Made by a program: the position numbers and the translations under genes | Notes under the pieces: generated by a model | Told to the model about the DNA's origin: nothing | Seen by the model: only the letters and a program-made list of their open reading frames with translations | Databases searched by the model: none | Part shown: positions 9,073 to 18,845 of the stretch, one piece after another | How positions within the stretch are numbered: the stretch's first letter is position 1 | Layout of the letters: each line of letters starts with the position of its first letter | Assembly: GCF_002934325.1 (NCBI RefSeq) | Contig: NZ_PTIV01000012.1 | Coordinates: 1 to 64,000 of the forward strand | DNA from: Marinobacter persicus | Lineage (GTDB): Bacteria > Pseudomonadota > Gammaproteobacteria > Pseudomonadales > Oleiphilaceae | Length of the DNA stretch: 64,000 bases | Direction: 5' to 3'

Positions 9073-9225
9073 ATGCAGGTTGTAGCAAGGTATCGCCCGG
9101 TTGTCGTCGCCGTCACCATGCTGTCTTTGATGTTGGCCGGTTGCGGCCAGAAAGGCCCGCTGTACCGGGATGCCGGCGCGCAGGCTGGATACGCCAGTGA
9201 GGCACAACCGCAAGCGCCGCGTTAA
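9073..9225 (+). CDS. lptM: Small lipoprotein LptM (YifL/LppL)
   Basis: A 50-residue lipoprotein: hydrophobic signal VVVAVTMLSLMLAGC with lipobox LAGC, then the family hallmark GQKGPLY just after the Cys. LptM assists assembly of the LptD/LptE LPS translocon in the outer membrane. The ATG at 9073 follows AGGGGTAGGG; the frame is open further upstream without a better start. It sits just before lysA, the same place as lppL in Pseudomonas. A TATACT box at 9038-9043 may drive it. Confidence 0.88.
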   Translation: MQVVARYRPVVVAVTMLSLMLAGCGQKGPLYRDAGAQAGYASEAQPQAPR

Positions 9226-9269
9226 CGACGTCTGTCCTATCTCGCCCCGGCCGGAATTTCAGGAACAAC

Positions 9270-10520
9270 ATGGATCATTTCAATTACCGCGATGGCGAAC
9301 TGTTCGCCGAAGACGTGCCTGTCAGTCGCATTGCCGAGCGTTTTGGTACGCCCGCCTATATCTATTCCCGTGCCACCCTGGAGCGCCATTACCGGGCCTA
9401 CGACCAGGCCCTGGGTGAGCACCCGCACCTGGTGTGCTATGCGGTGAAGGCCAACAGCAACCTGGCGGTGCTCAACGTGCTGGCCCGCCTGGGAGCGGGT
9501 TTCGACATTGTCTCGGCCGGCGAGCTTGAACGGGTACTGCGTGCCGGTGGTGACGCCGGCAAGGTAGTGTTCTCCGGTGTTGGCAAGCAGGAATGGGAAA
9601 TGAAGCGGGCCCTGGAAGTTGGCGTGCGCTGTTTCAACGTGGAATCCGACACCGAACTGGACCGCCTGAACAAAGTGGCGGGCGAGCTGGGTGTGAAAGC
9701 GCCGATTTCCCTGCGGGTGAATCCGGATGTGGATGCGGGCACCCACCCCTACATTTCCACCGGCCTGAAAGAAAACAAGTTCGGGATCGACATCGCCGAG
9801 GCGCCCGAGGTCTATGCCCGGGCGGCGGCGATGCCGAACCTGGACATCCACGGTGTGGATTGTCACATCGGCTCCCAACTGACCTCGGTATCGCCTTTCC
9901 TGGATGCCCTGGATCGTGTGTTGGCGCTGATCGACACCCTGGCGGAACAGGGCATCAGCATTCGTCATCTGGACATGGGTGGCGGCCTGGGCGTGACCTA
10001 CGAGACCGAGCAGCCACCGCAGCCGGCGCAATACGCCGAGGCGCTGATCGAGCGGCTCGGCGGCCGCAAGCTGGAACTGATCCTGGAGCCGGGGCGCTCC
10101 ATCGCCGCCAACGCCGGCATTCTGGTGACGCAGGTGGAATTTTTGAAGTGCACCGAGCACCGCAATTTCGCGATTATTGACGCCGCCATGAACGATTTGA
10201 TCCGCCCGGCCCTGTACAGCGCCTGGCAGGCCATTATCCCGGTCAAGCCTCACCAGCACGGCGAAGAAAAGAACTGGGACCTGGTGGGTCCGATCTGCGA
10301 AACCGGGGATTTCCTGGGCAAGGATCGCAAATTGCGCCTGCAAGCCGGTGACCTGCTGGCGGTACGCTCCGCCGGGGCCTACGGTTTTGTGATGGCCTCC
10401 AATTACAACACCCGCAACCGCCCGCCCGAACTGATGGTGGATGGTGATCAGGTGCATGTGGTGCGTCGCCGGGAAACCCTGGAAGATCAACTGGGGCCGG
10501 AAAGTTGCCTGCCGGAATGA
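9270..10520 (+). CDS. lysA: Diaminopimelate decarboxylase
   Basis: PLP enzyme of 416 residues converting meso-diaminopimelate to lysine. The PLP lysine is K60 in [24 protein letters not shown] and CETGDFLG are the conserved phosphate/substrate motifs, the last carrying the active-site Cys supplied to the partner subunit. Length is normal. It is followed within 13 bp by dapF, so both late DAP/lysine genes are likely co-transcribed with lptM. Confidence 0.97.
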   Translation: MDHFNYRDGELFAEDVPVSRIAERFGTPAYIYSRATLERHYRAYDQALGEHPHLVCYAVKANSNLAVLNVLARLGAGFDIVSAGELERVLRAGGDAGKVVFSGVGKQEWEMKRALEVGVRCFNVESDTELDRLNKVAGELGVKAPISLRVNPDVDAGTHPYISTGLKENKFGIDIAEAPEVYARAAAMPNLDIHGVDCHIGSQLTSVSPFLDALDRVLALIDTLAEQGISIRHLDMGGGLGVTYETEQPPQPAQYAEALIERLGGRKLELILEPGRSIAANAGILVTQVEFLKCTEHRNFAIIDAAMNDLIRPALYSAWQAIIPVKPHQHGEEKNWDLVGPICETGDFLGKDRKLRLQAGDLLAVRSAGAYGFVMASNYNTRNRPPELMVDGDQVHVVRRRETLEDQLGPESCLPE

Positions 10521-10533
10521 AGGGGAGCCAAGC

Positions 10534-11436
10534 ATGAGTCAGAACAGACGCAATGCCGGCCCACTCCTGCGCTTCACCAAGATGCATGGCCTGGGCAACG
10601 ATTTCATGGTGGTGGACGCCATCAGCCAGCCGTTCCGCTTGCGCCCGGAACGGATTCGTGAGCTGGCGGACCGGAACTTCGGGATCGGGTTTGATCAGTT
10701 GCTGGTGGTCGAACCGCCAGGGCTGCCGGACGTGGATTTTCGCTACCGCATCTTTAATGCCGACGGCTCGGAAGTGGAACAGTGTGGCAATGGTGCCCGA
10801 TGCTTTGCCCGTTTCGTGCGTGATCAGCGCCTGACCAACAAGCGGTTGATCCGGGTTCAGACGGCCAAGGGCGTGATTGAACTGGAGGTCGGCAAAAACG
10901 GCCTGGTTCGCGTCAATATGGGCGTGCCCGAATTGAACCCGCCCGCCATTCCGTTCGCTGCAGACTGCCGCAAGGACGTCTATACCGTGGATGTGGGGGA
11001 GCAGGTGGTGGAACTGTCGGCCATCTCCATGGGCAATCCCCATGGCGTGCTGGTGGTTGATGATGTGGATTCCGCGCCGGTCAGCACCCTTGGCCCCGCG
11101 CTGGAAAAACACCCGCGCTTTCCCTCCCGGGCCAATATTGGCTTCTTGCAGATTATTGACCGGGGCCACGCCCGGCTCCGTGTTTTCGAACGTGGGTCCG
11201 GCGAAACCCTGGCCTGCGGCAGTGGCGCCTGTGCCGCCGTGGTGGCGGGGCATCTGCGCGGTTTGCTTGATAGCCGGGTGGAAGTGGAGCTCCGTGGTGG
11301 CCGGCTGATCATCGAATGGTCGGGTGAGGGCACCCCTGTTATGATGGAAGGCCCTGCAACCACGGTGTTTGAAGGACAATTACGCCTGCCCGGGGAGCCC
11401 CATTCGCGCCGCCGGAAACCCTCAAAAAGGTCCTGA
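10534..11436 (+). CDS. dapF: Diaminopimelate epimerase
   Basis: Converts LL- to meso-diaminopimelate for peptidoglycan and lysine. The 300-residue protein has both catalytic cysteines: C84 in EQCGNGARC and C228 in TLACGSGAC. The ATG at 10534 follows AAGGGGAG; the frame is open upstream but that part would overlap lysA. The C-terminus carries a short basic tail (RRRKPSKRS). It lies between lysA and a DUF484 gene, as in Pseudomonas. Confidence 0.96.
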   Translation: MSQNRRNAGPLLRFTKMHGLGNDFMVVDAISQPFRLRPERIRELADRNFGIGFDQLLVVEPPGLPDVDFRYRIFNADGSEVEQCGNGARCFARFVRDQRLTNKRLIRVQTAKGVIELEVGKNGLVRVNMGVPELNPPAIPFAADCRKDVYTVDVGEQVVELSAISMGNPHGVLVVDDVDSAPVSTLGPALEKHPRFPSRANIGFLQIIDRGHARLRVFERGSGETLACGSGACAAVVAGHLRGLLDSRVEVELRGGRLIIEWSGEGTPVMMEGPATTVFEGQLRLPGEPHSRRRKPSKRS

Positions 11437-11453
11437 CAACTCAGGAGAAAACA

Positions 11454-12215
11454 ATGACAGAATCAACGGCCCGCCAGAAGGTCGAGGAACCAACCCGGGA
11501 GCAGGTGGTGGAATACCTGCGTAACCACCCGGACTTCTTTGTCGATCAGGATGAGCTTCTGCGCAGTCTGACCCTCCCCCACGACAGTGGCCAGGCCATT
11601 TCCCTGGTGGAGCGCCAGGTGCACCTGTTCCGGGAGCAGCGCGATACCCTGCGCCGGGAGATGGTGGAGCTGGTCTCCATTGCCCGGCATAACGACCGCC
11701 TGTTTGAGAAAAGCAAACGTCTGTTGTTGCAGGTGATCGAGGCGAAGACCCTGAACGAAATGGCAGCCGCCGTGGACGACAGCCTGCGGGGCGACTTTGG
11801 CCTGGATGCCGCGTCTATCCTGCTGTTCAGTGATACGCCTGATCGGGTCCGCGCCGGGCAGGTCCAGGGTGCCCTGCACATTGTGGATGCCAGCGAAGCG
11901 CAGCGTCGGCTGGGAACCCTTCTGGAAGGTGACCGGGCCATTTGTGGCCATTTCCACGAAGAGGAGCGCAGCTTCCTGTTCCCGGACCGTGATGAACCCA
12001 TTGCCTCCGTGGCCATCATGCCCCTGCGCCATCAGGGGTTGGTCGGCGTGTTTGCGGTTGGCAGCTGCCAGTTAGGCTATTTTGACCAGAACATGGGGTC
12101 GCTGTTTCTCAGCTACATCAGCGATACACTCAGCCGGTTACTGCCGCCCATGCTAAAGCAGCATGACACCGCCGCGCCGGTGGCTGGCCTGGCCTCGGAA
12201 AGCGACCCCGCTTGA
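11454..12215 (+). CDS. DUF484 family protein
   Basis: A 253-residue cytoplasmic protein of the DUF484 family, which adopts a GAF-like fold. The N-terminal part (EQVVEYLRNHPDFF, then VERQVHLFREQRDTLRREM) is the family signature and includes a short coiled coil; residues ~90-230 form the GAF-like part. It is always found between dapF and xerC in this group and has no settled function. The stop overlaps the region just before xerC. Confidence 0.9.
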   Translation: MTESTARQKVEEPTREQVVEYLRNHPDFFVDQDELLRSLTLPHDSGQAISLVERQVHLFREQRDTLRREMVELVSIARHNDRLFEKSKRLLLQVIEAKTLNEMAAAVDDSLRGDFGLDAASILLFSDTPDRVRAGQVQGALHIVDASEAQRRLGTLLEGDRAICGHFHEEERSFLFPDRDEPIASVAIMPLRHQGLVGVFAVGSCQLGYFDQNMGSLFLSYISDTLSRLLPPMLKQHDTAAPVAGLASESDPA

Positions 12216-12223
12216 GGCCGGCC

Positions 12224-13186
12224 ATGGTCACCGCCCAAACGTTGCCGGAGACGCTGGCCGCACCACTGGCCGGCTTCTTCCGCTACCTGGCCTCGGAAAA
12301 GCGCTATTCGCCCCGTACCTGCGAGCATTATCAGCGGGACCTGGGGCGCCTGGCGGCCTGGCTGGAGCAACAGCAACTGACCGCCTGGGCGGACCTTTCC
12401 ATCCACCATGTCCGCCGCTACGTGGCAAACCTGAGTCGGGGTGGGCTCAGTGGTCAGAGCATTGCCCGTCACCTGTCCGCCATTCGCCGGTTCTATGATT
12501 TCCTGTTGCGTGAGGGCATGGCCCGGGACAACCCGGCGCTGGACGTCCGTGCCCCCAAATCGGGTCGTCGCCTGCCAAAAGTGGCGGATGTGGATCAGAT
12601 CCAGCAGCTGCTGGATGCGCCCCCGGAGGATCCGCTGGAAATACGTGACCTGGCGATGTTTGAGTTGATGTATTCCTCCGGCCTGCGACTCGCGGAGCTG
12701 GCATCGCTGGATCTGTCTGCCCTGGATCTGTCTGGCAGAGAGGTCCGGGTGCTGGGTAAGGGCAGCAAGGAGCGTTTGGTGCCGATTGGCGGCAAAGCCG
12801 TGGATGCCCTGAAACGGTGGCTGGCCGTGCGTGGGCAATACACCGGCGAGGCCGAACCGGCAGTGTTTGTCAGTCAGCGGGGCGGACGCCTGAGCCGGCG
12901 CAGCATACAGGACCGGTTGGCACGCTGGGGGCTGCGTACCGGGGCCGACCAGCGCCTGCACCCGCACCTGCTGCGCCACTCCTTCGCCAGCCACATGCTG
13001 GAATCCAGCGGCGACCTTCGCGCCGTGCAGGAATTACTGGGCCACGCAGACATCGCGACCACACAAGTCTATACTCACCTTGATTTTCAGCACCTGGCCC
13101 GGGTTTATGACAGAAGTCACCCCAGGGCGCGCCGCCGGTCTGGCACAATAGAACCCCGCAAATCACCCGACCCGAAGGGTCACTGA
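12224..13186 (+). CDS. xerC: Tyrosine recombinase XerC
   Basis: Chromosome dimer resolution recombinase, 320 residues. It has an N-terminal SAM-like core-binding domain and the full catalytic set: R155 (SSGLRLAEL), the Lys in GKGSKER, H248 and R251 (HLLRHSFASH), H274 (LLGHAD) and nucleophile Y283. I chose ATG 12224 because GAGG lies 6 bp upstream; a TTG at 12212 overlapping the previous stop is possible. Fits the dapF-DUF484-xerC order of Pseudomonas. Works with XerD at dif, neither in this window. Confidence 0.95.
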   Translation: MVTAQTLPETLAAPLAGFFRYLASEKRYSPRTCEHYQRDLGRLAAWLEQQQLTAWADLSIHHVRRYVANLSRGGLSGQSIARHLSAIRRFYDFLLREGMARDNPALDVRAPKSGRRLPKVADVDQIQQLLDAPPEDPLEIRDLAMFELMYSSGLRLAELASLDLSALDLSGREVRVLGKGSKERLVPIGGKAVDALKRWLAVRGQYTGEAEPAVFVSQRGGRLSRRSIQDRLARWGLRTGADQRLHPHLLRHSFASHMLESSGDLRAVQELLGHADIATTQVYTHLDFQHLARVYDRSHPRARRRSGTIEPRKSPDPKGH

Positions 13187-13197
13187 CGGAGTGCTTC

Positions 13198-14583
13198 ATG
13201 GCATCGGAAGAATCCTGGAAGGATAAATACCTTCGGGAACTGGATGAGTCAGAACGCAAGGAAAAACAGTGGCAAGCCGAGCGTAACGTGCTTGAGCGCA
13301 TGCTGGTGCGTACCAGTCTAGCGTCCGAGGGGCAGTCCGATAAGCTGGATGATCTGTTGGGGCAACTGCGGGACGATTTACGTAAGCAGCAGGTAGACGT
13401 CGAGCGCTGGCGCACTCTTCAAGATGAGATTGATCGCCAGATTACCCTGCTGGATGAAAGTCAGCCCCGCTCCTCCCGGCCACCAGAGACGCCGAAAGAG
13501 CAGGCAGATGAAGGCCTGGAGCTCGCGGCTGATAGCCAGCATCTCCGGATTGCACGGCGGGTCGGTCAGCTGGTGGGGCAGTTGCTGCACCAGGTGTCCC
13601 TGGAACCCAAGGTGGAAGCCCACGCCCGTGGCCTTCAGAAAACGTTGCTGGGCAGCAATGACTGGTCCGTGTTACGGGAGGGGCTGGACCAGGTGGCGAG
13701 CCTGGTGATCGAGGCGGTCACCCGCAGCCAACGAGAATTTGAAGCCTTCCTCAAACGTCTGGACGAGCGCCTGGAAACTTTGCGCCAGCACTTCTCTGAA
13801 CAGACCCAGATGCACGAGTCCCGACAAGACGATACCGCCACACTGGACCGTGAGATTCGTGATGAGCTGGACCGGGTGGGGCGGGATATTGCTAATAGTC
13901 AGGACCTTGGCACCCTGAAGCAGTCGGTCAGCCAGCGGTTGGAATTCATTGGCAACGCCATGGAGCGCTTCCGCAACCGAGAGCTGGAGCGGGAGGAAAT
14001 GCTGGCGGGCCAGTTGGAAGCCATGCAGGAAAAGGTCGCGGCCATGGAGGCCCATTCCGACCAGATGCAGGCACAGGTGCGTAAGGAACGGGAACGGGCC
14101 GTGACCGATCTGCTCACGCAATTGCCCAATCGGGAGGCCTGGCAGGAACGGTTGATGTTTGAGTTCAACCGCTGGCAGCGATACCAAAAGCCGCTCACAA
14201 TTTGCGTGATTGATATTGATCTGTTCAAACGGGTCAACGATTCCTACGGCCATAAGGCCGGTGACAGGGTTTTACAGTTGGTCGCGCGGGAATTGCGGAC
14301 GCGCCTGCGCGAGACGGACTTTATTGCCCGTTATGGCGGTGAAGAATTTGTTCTGTTGTTGCCGGAGACCGAAGTCGAAACCGCCCGGACAGTTGTTGAC
14401 CAGCTGCGTGAGCGGGTGGCCGGGTTGCCTTTCCATTTCGGGGGCGAGCCGGTGAGTGTGACGTTCTCGGCCGGGCTGACGGAGTTTCGGGATGGCGATG
14501 CGGTGGAGTCGGTCTTTGATCGTGCCGACCGCGCCCTCTATCAGGCCAAGGACGCGGGGCGGAATCAGACCACCAGTGCCTGA
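13198..14583 (+). CDS. Diguanylate cyclase (GGDEF) with coiled-coil N-terminus
   Basis: Predicted cytoplasmic enzyme of 461 residues making c-di-GMP. The first ~290 residues are charged and helical with heptad-like stretches; no membrane segment is seen. The GGDEF domain spans about 300-455, with the active site GGEEF at 380-384 and an intact inhibitory I-site RETD five residues before it, so product inhibition is expected. It starts 11 bp after xerC and is probably in the same transcript. The input signal is unknown; c-di-GMP would feed surface attachment and pilus motility. Confidence 0.92.
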   Translation: MASEESWKDKYLRELDESERKEKQWQAERNVLERMLVRTSLASEGQSDKLDDLLGQLRDDLRKQQVDVERWRTLQDEIDRQITLLDESQPRSSRPPETPKEQADEGLELAADSQHLRIARRVGQLVGQLLHQVSLEPKVEAHARGLQKTLLGSNDWSVLREGLDQVASLVIEAVTRSQREFEAFLKRLDERLETLRQHFSEQTQMHESRQDDTATLDREIRDELDRVGRDIANSQDLGTLKQSVSQRLEFIGNAMERFRNRELEREEMLAGQLEAMQEKVAAMEAHSDQMQAQVRKERERAVTDLLTQLPNREAWQERLMFEFNRWQRYQKPLTICVIDIDLFKRVNDSYGHKAGDRVLQLVARELRTRLRETDFIARYGGEEFVLLLPETEVETARTVVDQLRERVAGLPFHFGGEPVSVTFSAGLTEFRDGDAVESVFDRADRALYQAKDAGRNQTTSA

Positions 14584-14589
14584 GCGGGT

Positions 14590-14823
14590 TTAGTGGCGTA
14601 GCTGAGCATCCAGCTCATCGATGATTTCAGCCCAGTCACTGTCGTCTTCCAGGCCTTCCTCCAAAAAGTGCGACTGACTTTCCGACCAGAACGGGGCATC
14701 CTGAATCGCGATCTCTCTGGGCAGTGGTGAATGCCGGCCAATAAAGTCATCAATACTGGCTTTGTCGGAAGCCATGCCGAGTTGTTCGAACAGAGTGCTC
14801 AGAGTGTGTTTGCTTGTGTCCAT
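14590..14823 (-). CDS. DUF2789 family protein
   Basis: Small acidic protein of 77 residues, convergent with the diguanylate cyclase (6-bp gap). The sequence matches my memory of DUF2789: HTLSTLFEQLGM start, FIGRH, FWSESQ and a C-terminal DWAEIIDELDAQL helix. Cytoplasmic, function unknown. Length is normal for the family. Confidence 0.85.
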   Translation of the reverse strand: MDTSKHTLSTLFEQLGMASDKASIDDFIGRHSPLPREIAIQDAPFWSESQSHFLEEGLEDDSDWAEIIDELDAQLRH

Positions 14824-14917
14824 AGAAAAGCCTCCTTTGGCTTTGTCACAAAATGAAATTTTCCGTGCATGCAGGTATCGTTTGCTGAAACTGTAGTAAA
14901 CCCGCCGAGGATATCCA

Positions 14918-17680
14918 GTGCCTTTCCGTTCTTACTTACTGTATTGCCTGTTTTTCCTGATTTTTCAAGGGCAGGCAATGGCTCAAGCTCCCCAGGACAC
15001 ACCGCCCCCTGAATCTGGCGAAGTGTCGGAGGCCTGGCTGCCCGACAGGGATGCATTGCGGGTTGGGCTCTCCCAGCAGCAGGTGCCGCTGGTCTTTGAG
15101 GCCGGAGACAATGGCCTGGCCGGTATCTGGATTGATTACCTTCAGGCTCTGTCAGAGCAACTGCCCGTGCCCCTTGAACCCTACGTCGAGGACAATCCGG
15201 AAAGTGCCGGGGTGATGCTGACCACCCGCTTTCCCGGTGCCGAACCGCCCTCTGGCATGCGTCATACCCGGCCGCTGATGACCCTTACCTATGGTGTGTT
15301 CGTGCGTGTTGGCGATGCGGCCGTGCGTAGCGTGAAAGACCTCGAATCGGCCCGGGTCGCGATCGTTGCGAATGACCCCAACCAGTTCCCACTACTCAAG
15401 GCCGTGGACAGCTTTACGCCGGTGCCCGTAAACAGCGTCAGCGAGGCGGTTGGTCAACTGCAGTCGGACCAGGCGGACGCCTTTGTCGGGCCAATACCCG
15501 TGGTGGCGGATTACCTGGATTCCGCCTCGATGAAAGACATTGGCCTGGCGCTGGATCTGATTAAACAGCCGGTGGATGTGGTTCTGCAGGTGCCGGAAGA
15601 CCAGCCGCGCCTGTTCCGGATGCTGGACCAGGCGGTGGTCTCCCTCAGTGAGCAGGCACACCAGAGCATTGAATCCTCCTGGTTGCAGGGGGAGGTGCCG
15701 ACACTGGACAACCAGGCCATGGCTCTGGACCTGTCGGACGAGGAGTGGCTCCGTAACCATCCAGACCTCAAGGTGGGTCTGCGGCGGGACTGGCCGCCTT
15801 TCGAGTTTGAACAGGATGGCGAGGCAGCCGGACTGGTGGTGGATCTGGTGGGTCGTCTGGAGAAGGACATGGACATCCGTTTCAAGCGCGTCCCGGTGAA
15901 CAGCCGCTCCTCGGCGGAGGAAATGCTGAAATCCGGGGAAGTGGATGTGATTCCCGGTATGTCCCGCACCCCCCGGACCGAGGAGGATTTCCTGTTCTCC
16001 CGGGCCTATATTACCGTACCCATTGCCCTGGCCACCCGGGACACCGGGCGTTTTATCGGTGACCTGCGAGAGGTTCGTAACGAACGGGTGGGCGTGGTGA
16101 ACCGCCAGGCCAGCCACGATTACCTGCTGATCAACCACCCGGAACTGGATCTCTACCCCCAGGAAACCGTGGAAAAAGGCTTGTTGGCCCTGTCCAACGG
16201 CGATCTGGATGTGATGGTGACCCACATCCCGGCCGTGAGTTACACCGTCGCCCGCCTGGGCCTGTCGAACCTGCGCATCACCAGTGTCACCCCCTACGAG
16301 TACGACCTGAGGCTGGCGGTGCGCAAATCCAGCCCGGAGCTGCATCGAATCCTGAACAAGGCCCTGAACAGCCTGCCGGATTCAGAGACCGAGGCGGTCT
16401 ACAACCGCTGGATTGACCTGGATATCGAACAGCGCACTGATTACACCGTGGTGCGCCGCATTGTCCTGATCGCCATCGTGGTGGTGCTGATGTTCCTGTA
16501 CTGGAACCGCAAGCTGTCGCTGGAGGTGGACGAACGGATCCGCTCGGAGAATGCCCTGCGCCGGAGTGAAGATGAGCTGCGCGCCGCCAAGCTGGAGGCA
16601 GAACGACTGGCCCGACAGGCTGAGGCGGCCAGCCGGGCCAAGAGTGAATTCCTGGCCAATATGTCCCATGAAATCCGAACCCCGATGAACGCGGTGATCG
16701 GCTACAGCGATTTGCTGTTCAATAGTGTGAAGGACCCGCAGCAGCGAAACTATCTGAACGCCATCCGGGCCGGCAGCCGAAGTCTGCTGATGCTGATCAA
16801 CGACATCCTGGACCTGTCCCGGATCGAGGCCGGCAAGATGCGTCTGGACTTCACCCCGGTCTCGATTCGTCGCCTGCTCAGCGATGTCCGCCATATCTTT
16901 GATCTGCGGGCCACGGAGCAGGGGATTTCCCTGGAGGTCAGCGTCGTCTCCGGCATGCCGGATGCCATGATCCTGGATGAAACCCGGTTGCGACAGGTGC
17001 TGTTCAACCTGGTGGGCAATGCCATCAAGTTCACTCATGAGGGCGAAGTGACCGTGAGGGCCCAAGCCGAAGAGCTGGAGCACCCTGGCGGGGAAAGCGA
17101 CGAGGCCGGGGAGACCCGGCACTATCGCCTGGTCATTACGGTTTCCGATACCGGTGTGGGCATTGCCCCGGACCAGCAGGAACGCATTTTCGATGCCTTC
17201 GAGCAGCAGGAGGGGCAAAGCTCCCGCCGTTACGGCGGAACGGGGCTGGGCCTGGCCATCAGCCGTAAGCTGGTGGAGATGATGGGCGGTGAACTGACGG
17301 TCCAGAGTGCCCAGAGCGAGGGCTCCACCTTCACATTGGTATTGCCCCGGGTCGAAGCCACCGTCGAGCAGGCTGAGGACGAAGGTGCCCCGAAAGAATC
17401 CGATCGCCTGTTGGCCCAGACCATGAGCCTGCGTGAGCGGGGCTGGCTGCGGGAGAAGCTGGCCCAGGACTTTGGCAATGAATGGCAGGAAGTGCGCGAG
17501 AGCGGTGACCCTGAAAAGATGAAGGATTTTGCCCTGCGGGTCATGGAGTGGGGCAAACAGTACCGCTCGTCCTCCGCCACCCGTTACGGTGAGAAACTGC
17601 TGGCGGACGTGGAGGCGTTCAACCTGGATGCGGTGAACGCCGCGCTGGACGCTTTCCCGAATTTGCTGGGGCAGCGCTGA
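14918..17680 (+). CDS. EvgS-like sensor histidine kinase with two periplasmic binding domains
   Basis: Membrane kinase of 920 residues. Signal peptide (1-22) is followed by two SBP_bac_3 solute-binding domains (about 48-260 and 283-500), one transmembrane segment near 508-527, a short coiled coil, a HisKA domain with H584 in [16 protein letters not shown], and a HATPase with [21 protein letters not shown] and GGTGLGLAI. Unlike EvgS/BvgS there is no receiver or Hpt domain; a ~90-residue helical tail ends the protein. Start is GTG with CCGAGG upstream. No response regulator lies next to it, so its partner and ligand (probably an amino acid-like solute) are unknown. Confidence 0.9.
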   Translation: MPFRSYLLYCLFFLIFQGQAMAQAPQDTPPPESGEVSEAWLPDRDALRVGLSQQQVPLVFEAGDNGLAGIWIDYLQALSEQLPVPLEPYVEDNPESAGVMLTTRFPGAEPPSGMRHTRPLMTLTYGVFVRVGDAAVRSVKDLESARVAIVANDPNQFPLLKAVDSFTPVPVNSVSEAVGQLQSDQADAFVGPIPVVADYLDSASMKDIGLALDLIKQPVDVVLQVPEDQPRLFRMLDQAVVSLSEQAHQSIESSWLQGEVPTLDNQAMALDLSDEEWLRNHPDLKVGLRRDWPPFEFEQDGEAAGLVVDLVGRLEKDMDIRFKRVPVNSRSSAEEMLKSGEVDVIPGMSRTPRTEEDFLFSRAYITVPIALATRDTGRFIGDLREVRNERVGVVNRQASHDYLLINHPELDLYPQETVEKGLLALSNGDLDVMVTHIPAVSYTVARLGLSNLRITSVTPYEYDLRLAVRKSSPELHRILNKALNSLPDSETEAVYNRWIDLDIEQRTDYTVVRRIVLIAIVVVLMFLYWNRKLSLEVDERIRSENALRRSEDELRAAKLEAERLARQAEAASRAKSEFLANMSHEIRTPMNAVIGYSDLLFNSVKDPQQRNYLNAIRAGSRSLLMLINDILDLSRIEAGKMRLDFTPVSIRRLLSDVRHIFDLRATEQGISLEVSVVSGMPDAMILDETRLRQVLFNLVGNAIKFTHEGEVTVRAQAEELEHPGGESDEAGETRHYRLVITVSDTGVGIAPDQQERIFDAFEQQEGQSSRRYGGTGLGLAISRKLVEMMGGELTVQSAQSEGSTFTLVLPRVEATVEQAEDEGAPKESDRLLAQTMSLRERGWLREKLAQDFGNEWQEVRESGDPEKMKDFALRVMEWGKQYRSSSATRYGEKLLADVEAFNLDAVNAALDAFPNLLGQR

Positions 17681-17683
17681 CCG

Positions 17684-18049
17684 TTATAGACAATCAAACT
17701 GGGAGCGGCGGTCGAAGGCCACCGAGACCATGTCGTAGCCGGAGTCGGAGAGTGAACGGATCAGCTCCCGGTTTTTCAGCAGAGCCGTGCAGACTTCATG
17801 GATGCTGGCCTGCAGTTGCTGGCCGGTGGGCTGCTTCTCGGTGAACCGGAAATCCACGATCAGGTATTTTCGTTCCACCGCCGCGGACTCCGGAATGTCT
17901 TCACGCTCGATGCTTTCGTAGCCGATGTAGTCAGCCGTGCCCGGTTCAAAGACCTGGCTCATCAGCAGGTCCAGGTTTTCTGCGCGGGCCTGTGCAGCGG
18001 GCCAGGTCAGTGCCATCAGGGTGACAAGCAGTGAAGTTGTGATGCGCAT
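17684..18049 (-). CDS. Secreted protein of unknown function
   Basis: 121 residues from the ATG at 18049, chosen because it begins a clean signal peptide (MRITTSLLVTLMALTWPAAQARA); the frame is open 37 codons further but that part is not signal-like. The mature part has two Cys (EVCTALL and the C-terminal FDCL) that could form a disulfide. Periplasmic by prediction. I do not recognise the family. It is convergent with the sensor kinase, 3 bp away. Confidence 0.75.
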   Translation of the reverse strand: MRITTSLLVTLMALTWPAAQARAENLDLLMSQVFEPGTADYIGYESIEREDIPESAAVERKYLIVDFRFTEKQPTGQQLQASIHEVCTALLKNRELIRSLSDSGYDMVSVAFDRRSQFDCL

Positions 18050-18230
18050 GATGTCGTCCTGTGAGGGTGATGGGGCCCTGTGTAACTGTGTGTAACGTCT
18101 CTGTCGTAAGTATGGCAGAGAGTGTCGTATTTTGCTGCAGATTTTCAAGTAGTTTTTCACCTCTGTTTCGCCCGTGTATTTCAGCTATCATGGGAACAGA
18201 GCCACCGCTTAACGCGAACGAGGAAGAAGC

Positions 18231-18845
18231 ATGTTCCAGCTTGTGTTCAAGGGCGAGTGCACGTCCGGCACCGAGACCCAGACCGCCCGCCGTAATGCCC
18301 AGGCCCTGTTTAAAGCCAGTGTCGAGCAACTGGATCGCATGTTCAGTGGTCAGCCGGTTGTGATTCGCAACAAGCTGGAACAGGCCCAGGCGGAAAAGTA
18401 CCGCGCGGTGCTGGAAAAGCACGGTATGGTGGCCTATGTGCAGCCGATGCCAGGCACGGAGGCGGAAAAAGCGCCCGAGCCGACCCCAAAACCGGCGCCA
18501 GCCCCTGCCCCTTCAGCGGAGTCAGCACCCCCAAGCGCGCGCCCGGAGTCCTCGCCAGCGCCTGCTGCCAAAGGCAAATCGGTGGAGGTGGAGCCGGGCG
18601 ACCGTTTGCCGGTGGCCGGTGAGAAGGTGGACGACATTCTCGCCGGTTCGGGCCTGACCCTGGACCCTGCCGGGGTCACGCTGGCCGAGGCGGAGGAAGA
18701 ACAGGCACCCATGTTCGAGCATCTGGATGAGTGGAGTCTGGCCCCGGCCGGTTCCGATATCGGCGTGGAGCGCGACTTGCCGCCGCCAGTGGTGCCCGAC
18801 GTTTCCCATCTTTCCCTGGCTGATGATGATTCGAAAAACAGCTGA
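18231..18845 (+). CDS. Uncharacterised protein with proline-rich linker
   Basis: 204 residues. The first ~75 (FQLVFKGECTSGTETQTARRN...LFKAS...LDRMFSGQPVVIRNKL...) resemble a small domain seen at the N-terminus of several gammaproteobacterial membrane proteins, without a settled name. Residues ~78-115 are rich in Pro/Ala/Glu and probably disordered; the end is acidic. No signal peptide or membrane segment. ATG follows GAGGAAGAAG. The 3' end overlaps the start of the patatin gene by about 20 bp, suggesting coupling. Confidence 0.75.
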   Translation: MFQLVFKGECTSGTETQTARRNAQALFKASVEQLDRMFSGQPVVIRNKLEQAQAEKYRAVLEKHGMVAYVQPMPGTEAEKAPEPTPKPAPAPAPSAESAPPSARPESSPAPAAKGKSVEVEPGDRLPVAGEKVDDILAGSGLTLDPAGVTLAEAEEEQAPMFEHLDEWSLAPAGSDIGVERDLPPPVVPDVSHLSLADDDSKNS

